Below, piece after piece: positions 42,103 to 46,354 of a stretch of DNA of 46,354 bases (within the stretch, counting starts at the first letter, position 1; each line of letters starts with the position of its first letter). The notes under the pieces were generated by a model. That model made no database searches. It worked only from the letters and a program-made list of their open reading frames with translations, and was not told the origin of the DNA. The position numbers were made by a program, and so were the translations under genes. Source of the DNA: Bacillota bacterium (GTDB lineage: Bacteria > Bacillota > Sulfobacillia > RBS10-35 > JAJYVN01); contig JAJZXK010000015.1 of NCBI GenBank assembly GCA_021806565.1, positions 1-46,354 of the forward strand, read 5' to 3'.

Positions 42103-42987
42103 GTGCCGGAGCTGCCGGAGGTGGAAACGGTGCGGCGCACCCTGGTGCCGCACCTTGTGGGGCGCCGGATCCGCACGGTGTCCGTGCCGCACGCGCACGT
42201 GCTCGGCGGCGCGTCGCCCCGCGCCTTCGCCTCCGCGTTGCGCGGCCGGCGCATCGGCGGGCTTTCGCGCCGGGGTAAGTATCTGGTGCTCGACCTGGAA
42301 GCGGACGGAGGCGGAGAACCCACGCACCTGGTCGTCCACCTGCGTATGACCGGGCGGCTCGCCTTTGTCCCGGCCGGCGCCCCCTTCACCCCGGATCCCC
42401 GCCACACCCACGCCTGGATGGGTCTGTCCGGCGGCGGCCGCCTCACCTTTCATGACGTGCGCAAGTTCGGCCGCCTTGGGTGGGTGGGGCATGCCGATCT
42501 GGCCGGCGCGCTGCCGTCCGGCCGCGACCCCGTGCTGGAGGGGGTGGACGGTCCGGTGCTGCTGCGCCTGCTGGGCACCCGGCGGGCACCGCTGAAGTCC
42601 CTGCTCCTGCGTCAGGATCTGCTCTGCGGGCTGGGAAACATCTATGCGAACGAGGCGTTGCACCGCGCCGGCCTCCACCCGCTGTGCGCCGGCGCCGGCC
42701 TCGATCAGGCGGCAGCGGACGGCCTTGCCGCCGCCATCGGCGGCGTGCTGGCTGAGGCCCTCGCCTTTCAGGGAACCACCCTCTGGGACTACCGAACCGG
42801 CGATGGCGAGCGCGGCGGCTTCGGCCGCTTCCTGCGGGTGTATGGGCGCGCGGGCCTGCCCTGCCGCGCCTGCGGCACTCCGGTCGAGGCGTTGCGCGTG
42901 GCCGGGCGCACGTCCGCCTTCTGCCCGCGCTGCCAACCCGCCGCGGCCGGCCGGCGCCGGCCTCCGGTCGCGGTCGACGCCGGCTGA
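42103..42987 (+). CDS. mutM: Formamidopyrimidine-DNA glycosylase
   Basis: 294 aa. GTG start; after removal of Met the catalytic Pro2-Glu3 leads [11 protein letters not shown]. Also seen are [11 protein letters not shown] (catalytic Lys region), the helix-two-turn-helix [20 protein letters not shown], and a C-terminal zinc finger [20 protein letters not shown] then CPRC. Excises 8-oxoguanine and nicks the abasic site. The gene starts 22 bases after polA, a common pairing in Bacillota. Confidence 0.96.
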   Translation: MPELPEVETVRRTLVPHLVGRRIRTVSVPHAHVLGGASPRAFASALRGRRIGGLSRRGKYLVLDLEADGGGEPTHLVVHLRMTGRLAFVPAGAPFTPDPRHTHAWMGLSGGGRLTFHDVRKFGRLGWVGHADLAGALPSGRDPVLEGVDGPVLLRLLGTRRAPLKSLLLRQDLLCGLGNIYANEALHRAGLHPLCAGAGLDQAAADGLAAAIGGVLAEALAFQGTTLWDYRTGDGERGGFGRFLRVYGRAGLPCRACGTPVEALRVAGRTSAFCPRCQPAAAGRRRPPVAVDAG

Positions 42988-43077
42988 GTCGCACCGCCCG
43001 GTCGCCGCGGGGCCGGTCGACCGAAGCGCAGGCGGGCCCATCCCCTGCCGGAGCAACGGCTTGTCGCGTATTTCCGG

Positions 43078-43083
43078 TATAAT
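43078..43083 (+). promoter_or_regulatory. TATAAT box directly before the 66-aa gene
   Basis: A perfect -10 hexamer whose expected start site coincides with the ATG at 43090, only six bases after the box. TTGTCG upstream at 43061 is too close (11 bases) to be its -35. Suggests a leaderless or very short-leader mRNA. Confidence 0.5.
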
Positions 43084-43089
43084 CGCGCC

Positions 43090-43290
43090 ATGCAAAGCGT
43101 GGTGCTTGAGTTCGACAGTCGCCGCGGGTTGGACGATGCCGTCACCCACCTCTGGGACCAGGTGGGGATGTCCGGTGAGCTGGTCAGCCAGCGCTTGCCG
43201 GAGGGGCGCTACCGGTTGGAGATCGTTTCGGAGAAACCACTGCGGGGGCCAACGCTGGAAAAGGCGGGGGGCCGGGTGGTCGCGGACTAG
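43090..43290 (+). CDS. Small protein of unknown function (66 aa)
   Basis: The ATG at 43090 has no ribosome site but a TATAAT box right upstream. The product begins [20 protein letters not shown] and continues [26 protein letters not shown] and [10 protein letters not shown]. It reads as a compact alpha/beta domain with GC-rich third codon positions. No family recognised. It lies between mutM and glyA, 34 bases before glyA, and may be co-transcribed with it. Confidence 0.72.
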   Translation: MQSVVLEFDSRRGLDDAVTHLWDQVGMSGELVSQRLPEGRYRLEIVSEKPLRGPTLEKAGGRVVAD

Positions 43291-43324
43291 GGCGGGGGGC
43301 ACCGCGGAGAGGAACGGAAAGAGG

Positions 43325-44599
43325 ATGCTGCAGGACGCGGTGCTGCAGGCGTCGGACCTCACCCGACCGCTGGATGCGGTCGACCCGGAGGTCGAGGGGC
43401 TGGTCGCGGCCGAACTGCGGCGGCAGTCGCAGCGAATCGGGCTGATCGCCTCAGAAAACCTCATGAGTCGGGCGGTCCTGGCGGCGCGGGCCGGGGGGTT
43501 GGCGGGGAAGTATGCCGAGGGGTTGCCCGGTGCCCGCTACTGCGGCGGCTGCGAGTATGTGGACGCGCTGGAGGAGATCGCGCGGCAGCGGCTGCGCGGC
43601 CTGTTCGGCGCGGAGTACGCCAACGTGCAGCCGTATTCGGGCACGCAGGCCAACATGGCGGCCTACCAGGCCCTGTGCGCACCCGGGGATACGGTGCTGG
43701 CGATGGACCTGGCCCACGGCGGCCACGTGACCCACGGCAGCGCCGTGAACTTCTCGGGGCGGCTGTATCGCTTCGTCCACTATACGCTGGACCGCGACAG
43801 CGAGCGGCTCGACATGGACGAGGTGGCGGCGCTCGCGCGGCGCCTGCGCCCGCGGCTGATCGTGGCCGGCGCCTGCGCCTACCCGCGGCTCTTGGACTTC
43901 GCCGCCTTCGGGGCGGTGGCGCGTGACGTGGGCGCGCTACTGCTTGTGGACATGGCGCACATCGCCGGCCTGGTGGCGGTCGGCCTGCACCCCAGTCCGG
44001 TGCCCCACGCGGACGTCGTTACGCTGACCACGCATAAGACGCTGCGCGGTCCGCGCGGCGGGGCGATCCTGTGCCGCGCCGGCCTGGCCCGCTCCATCGA
44101 CCGCGCCGTCTATCCCGGGGTCCAGGGCGGGCCCGACGTCGGGGCGATCGCGGCCAAGGCGGTCGCGCTGCGGGAGGCGGCGGAGCCGAGCTTTGCCGCC
44201 TATCAGCGGCAGGTGGTGGCCAACGCCGCCGCTCTGGCGGAGGCGCTGGCTCAACGGGGCTTCCGTCTGGTCTCCGGAGGTACGGATACCCACCTGCTGT
44301 TGGTGGATCTGCGGGTCCACGGACTGAGCGGCCGTCAGGCGGAACGCGCGTTGGAAGACGTGGGTGTGGTGGTGAACAAGAACCTGATCCCCTTCGATCC
44401 ACACCCACCGATGCGGCCCAGCGGCATCCGCCTCGGGACGCCTCTGGTGACCTGCCGCGGCATGGCGGAACTGGAGATGGTCGAGATCGCCGACGTGATC
44501 GCCGAGGTGCTGCGGGCCGCCGCGCGGGGCCGCTCGGCTGCCGCACACCTGGCCGAGCGGGTGCGCGATCTTACCCAGCGGTTCCCACTGCCGGTTTAG
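43325..44599 (+). CDS. glyA: Serine hydroxymethyltransferase
   Basis: 424 aa. SHMT landmarks are [28 protein letters not shown] (62-80), SHGG-equivalent [21 protein letters not shown], the PLP lysine in [12 protein letters not shown] (Lys238), [13 protein letters not shown] and [10 protein letters not shown]. It interconverts serine and glycine with tetrahydrofolate. The usual YY pair in KRYYGGCEYVD is YC here (Tyr72-Cys73), so the position of E. coli Tyr65 is Cys; the preceding EGYPG is EGLPG. The ATG at 43325 has GGAACGGAAAGAGG upstream. The location between mutM and coaE is atypical. Confidence 0.95.
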   Translation: MLQDAVLQASDLTRPLDAVDPEVEGLVAAELRRQSQRIGLIASENLMSRAVLAARAGGLAGKYAEGLPGARYCGGCEYVDALEEIARQRLRGLFGAEYANVQPYSGTQANMAAYQALCAPGDTVLAMDLAHGGHVTHGSAVNFSGRLYRFVHYTLDRDSERLDMDEVAALARRLRPRLIVAGACAYPRLLDFAAFGAVARDVGALLLVDMAHIAGLVAVGLHPSPVPHADVVTLTTHKTLRGPRGGAILCRAGLARSIDRAVYPGVQGGPDVGAIAAKAVALREAAEPSFAAYQRQVVANAAALAEALAQRGFRLVSGGTDTHLLLVDLRVHGLSGRQAERALEDVGVVVNKNLIPFDPHPPMRPSGIRLGTPLVTCRGMAELEMVEIADVIAEVLRAAARGRSAAAHLAERVRDLTQRFPLPV

Positions 44600-44662
44600 G
44601 CGCGGCCGTGGCGGGTATACGGGCGGGGACCACCGCATACGCGGCTGGAGCGGGGGGTCGGG

Positions 44663-45292
44663 GTGCGGGTCATCGGCTTGACCGGGGGGATCGCGAGCGG
44701 TAAGAGTACGGCGGCCGATGCCCTGGAGTCCGTCGGCGCACCGGTGGTAGGGTCGGATGTCCTGGCCCGCGCCGCCGTGGCCCCGGGGACCGGCGGGCTG
44801 GCCGAGGTGGTCTCCACCTTCGGCCGCGATTTGCTCCGGCCGGACGGCTGCCTGGACCGCGAGGCCTTGGGCCGCAGGGTGTGGGGTGACCCGGAGGCGC
44901 GCCGGCGCCTGGAGTCGATCATCCATCCGCCGGTGCGCGACGCGACCATCGCGTGGTTGGCGCAGCGGCGCCGGGCCGGATCGGCGGCCGCCGTCTGCGA
45001 TATTCCCTTGCTGTTTGAAGTGGGACTGCACCTTGCCGGTAGCTTTGTCGACCGCATCTGGGTCGTGTCCGTCCAGCCGGGGACGCAGTTGCGGCGTTTG
45101 ATGGCCCGCGACGGCCTGGACGCCCGAGAGGCGGCCGAGCGCATCGCGCTGCAGTGGCCGTTGGCGGCCAAGGCGGCGCAGGCCCATCGTGTGTTCGAGA
45201 ATGAGGGCACTCCGCAGGACCTGCGGCGGCAGGTGGTGTTGGCCTGGGCGCAGACGCTGGAGGAGGTCGGAGATCGTCCGCGGACGCACTGA
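44663..45292 (+). CDS. coaE: Dephospho-CoA kinase
   Basis: 209 aa. GTG start; VIGLTGGIASGKST P-loop (residues 3-16), SDVLARAA, HPPVRDATIAWLAQRRRAG (lid), ICDIPLLFEVG-like VCDIPLLFEVGLHL (Walker B region), and QLRRLMARDGLDAREAAERI. It phosphorylates dephospho-CoA in the last step of CoA synthesis. The genes before it are polA and mutM, as in many Bacillota. Confidence 0.96.
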   Translation: MRVIGLTGGIASGKSTAADALESVGAPVVGSDVLARAAVAPGTGGLAEVVSTFGRDLLRPDGCLDREALGRRVWGDPEARRRLESIIHPPVRDATIAWLAQRRRAGSAAAVCDIPLLFEVGLHLAGSFVDRIWVVSVQPGTQLRRLMARDGLDAREAAERIALQWPLAAKAAQAHRVFENEGTPQDLRRQVVLAWAQTLEEVGDRPRTH

Positions 45293-45845
45293 GCGGTGGC
45301 GATGGCTGGGTTGGACCGCGGCGCTGCTATTTTTGGCGGCGATCGCTTGGCGTGCCGCCTATGCGCTCTACCCGTATCCGTACCGGGCGGCGGTGCGCGC
45401 CGCGGCGGCGGCCGGGGGGTTGGATCCCCGGTTGCTGCTGGCCGTGATGCGCACCGAGAGCCGTTTCCGGCCGAACATCGTCTCGCGGGCCGGTGCGGTC
45501 GGGCTCATGCAGATCACACCGGCGACGGCCCTGTGGATCGATCGCCGGCGGCAGCGCGTCGGTTCCGGCGGCGGTCTGCCGCCCCTGACCGATCCCGCCT
45601 ACAACATCGCCACCGGCGCCTGGTATCTGGCCTATCTGCGCCAGCGGTTTTCCGGGCGCACGCCGGCGGCGCTCGCGGCATACAACGCCGGTCTCACGCC
45701 GGTGGAGGCCTGGCTGCGGCGGGGCGTCTGGAACGGGACCGCGGCAGGGGCACACACCATCCCGTACCCGGAGACGCGGGTCTTCGTGCAGCGCGCGCTC
45801 GCGTCCTATGCCATGTACCGCCTGCTGTATCGCAATCCGGGTTGA
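45201..45845 (+). CDS. Lytic transglycosylase (SLT domain, GH23)
   Basis: The domain is clear: a membrane anchor (WLGWTAALLFLAAIAWRAAY), then LDPRLLLAVMRTESRFRPN with the catalytic Glu, SRAGAVGLMQITPATA, YNIATGAWYLAYL and ALAAYNAGLTPVEAWL. It cuts murein between MurNAc and GlcNAc outside the membrane. The start is unclear. ATG 45201 overlaps coaE by 92 bases and adds an Arg/Trp-rich stretch without homology. No ATG, GTG or TTG lies between it and the anchor, whereas AGGAGG sits six bases before an ATC at 45273. The true N-terminus may use a rare codon. Confidence 0.88.
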   Translation: MRALRRTCGGRWCWPGRRRWRRSEIVRGRTERWRWLGWTAALLFLAAIAWRAAYALYPYPYRAAVRAAAAAGGLDPRLLLAVMRTESRFRPNIVSRAGAVGLMQITPATALWIDRRRQRVGSGGGLPPLTDPAYNIATGAWYLAYLRQRFSGRTPAALAAYNAGLTPVEAWLRRGVWNGTAAGAHTIPYPETRVFVQRALASYAMYRLLYRNPG

Positions 45846-46014
45846 CGGTATGGGCCGTATGCTGTCGAGGGGCGTCGTGCCAAGAGGAACAGGAGCCGGT
45901 TTCTGTCGGGTCGTGTCGCGCGGTTATCGATGACGGCGGCCCATAAATGCCATATCTTGGTGCCCACGTGCGGTGCTCCCGGAAGTCCGGGCGCATCGGC
46001 TGGGATGGGGTGGG

Positions 46015-46248
46015 ATGTTGGCAAGGGCCTCTTTGGTGGACGGACGGGTGCGGATTCCGGATTCGGTGCGTGCCGCATTGGCGATCCTGCCCGGCGACCC
46101 CATGCTTTTCGCGGTGGATGAGGATGCGGATGCCATCGTGCTCTCGCGCCTCCTGCACCCCGCCGCCTCGACGGCCCCACGCCGTGCCGTGCCCGCCCAG
46201 GTGCTGCCCCTGACGCCGCGGGGGGCGCGCCGGCGGGTGAGGGGGTGA
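46015..46248 (+). CDS. AbrB/SpoVT-like transcription regulator domain protein
   Basis: A 77-aa protein whose first 45 residues fit the swapped-hairpin AbrB fold: ASLVDGRVRIPDSVRAALAI, LPGDPMLFAVDEDADAIVLS. In AbrB/SpoVT/MazE proteins this binds DNA as a dimer. A short Arg/Ala/Pro-rich tail follows, without a SpoVT GAF domain. The ATG at 46015 is preceded by GGGGTGGG; a GTG at 45973 is in frame. It follows the transglycosylase gene by 170 bases. Confidence 0.72.
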   Translation: MLARASLVDGRVRIPDSVRAALAILPGDPMLFAVDEDADAIVLSRLLHPAASTAPRRAVPAQVLPLTPRGARRRVRG

Positions 46249-46309
46249 TGGGCCGAGCGGGCCGGCGCTGGACCGCCGGCCGTTCCGCCGTTGCTGGTGC
46301 CGCGGGACC

Positions 46310-46354
46310 ATGTCCGCGCGGGCGCAGGCGCCCTGGGCGCAGGCCGTGCCCGTG
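46310..46354 (+). CDS. Possible gene start cut by the right edge
   Basis: From an ATG at 46310 a frame with strongly GC-biased third codon positions runs off the window (MSARAQAPWAQAVPV). An alternative ATG at 46248 overlaps the previous stop (TGATG) in another frame but has poorer codon bias. Too short to identify. Confidence 0.25.
   Translation, partial: MSARAQAPWAQAVPV

Noticed and set aside
42644-43324. Extension of the glyA frame upstream across mutM
   Set aside because: It overlaps mutM in another frame and adds non-SHMT sequence; the ATG at 43325 has a ribosome site and gives the normal SHMT length.

Overview
The window is very GC-rich (roughly 70% by eye) chromosomal DNA that looks like a high-GC, endospore-forming Bacillota lineage, of the Thermaerobacter, Sulfobacillus or Symbiobacterium kind. 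This is inferred from two CotF-type spore coat genes, a YunC (DUF1805) gene, an AbrB/SpoVT-like gene, the polA-mutM-coaE grouping, strong GGAGG ribosome sites and frequent GTG/TTG starts. I see no phage, transposase, CRISPR array or rRNA. There is one tRNA gene, tRNA-Leu(CAA).

Layout. 1-5.6 kb: an edge-truncated minus-strand gene with a 48-bp-repeat Pro/Ala tail, a short-chain dehydrogenase with altered catalytic residues, yunC, a HAD hydrolase, a roughly 950-bp stretch with no convincing gene, an SMR-type membrane protein, and a two-gene coat operon. 5.9-8.6 kb: a phosphate block transcribed leftward (PiT transporter, DUF47 protein, PhoU). 8.7-11.1 kb: a CoxG-like protein and an ABC permease/ATPase pair. 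11.4-15.5 kb: a divergent MreB-like protein, an FtsH-like membrane protease, a membrane-anchored unknown protein and a small basic protein, followed by the tRNA. 16-22 kb: a sulfatase-like enzyme, a GH172 (DUF2961) protein and a GT87-type glycosyltransferase, pointing to glycan metabolism.

22-34 kb is a coherent L-rhamnose catabolism island. rhaI-lutA-lutBC reads leftward, and a DeoR regulator, an FGGY kinase (rhaB) and an aldolase/dehydrogenase fusion (rhaEW) read leftward from a second promoter. Inferred flow: rhamnose to rhamnulose (RhaI), to rhamnulose-1-phosphate (RhaB), to DHAP plus L-lactaldehyde and then L-lactate (RhaEW), to pyruvate (LutA plus the fused LutBC). A CLC-type anion protein and a TIM-barrel isomerase/epimerase lie between the two operons. 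No sugar transporter is visible.

34.5-39.4 kb: peptidase T, an alpha/beta-hydrolase-like protein lacking its nucleophilic serine, and an ECF sigma/anti-sigma pair. 39.4-46.3 kb: a rightward housekeeping run of polA, mutM, a 66-aa unknown, glyA, coaE, a lytic transglycosylase and an AbrB-like gene, with a possible further gene cut by the right edge.

The most notable departures from textbook families are: an SDR with His in place of the catalytic Tyr; a sulfatase with Thr at the formylglycine position; a hydrolase with Gly at the nucleophile; an SHMT with Cys at the position of E. coli Tyr65; a CLC protein with Val at the proton-glutamate position; and a MreB-like/FtsH-like gene cluster. No single obviously new defence or mobile system is present.
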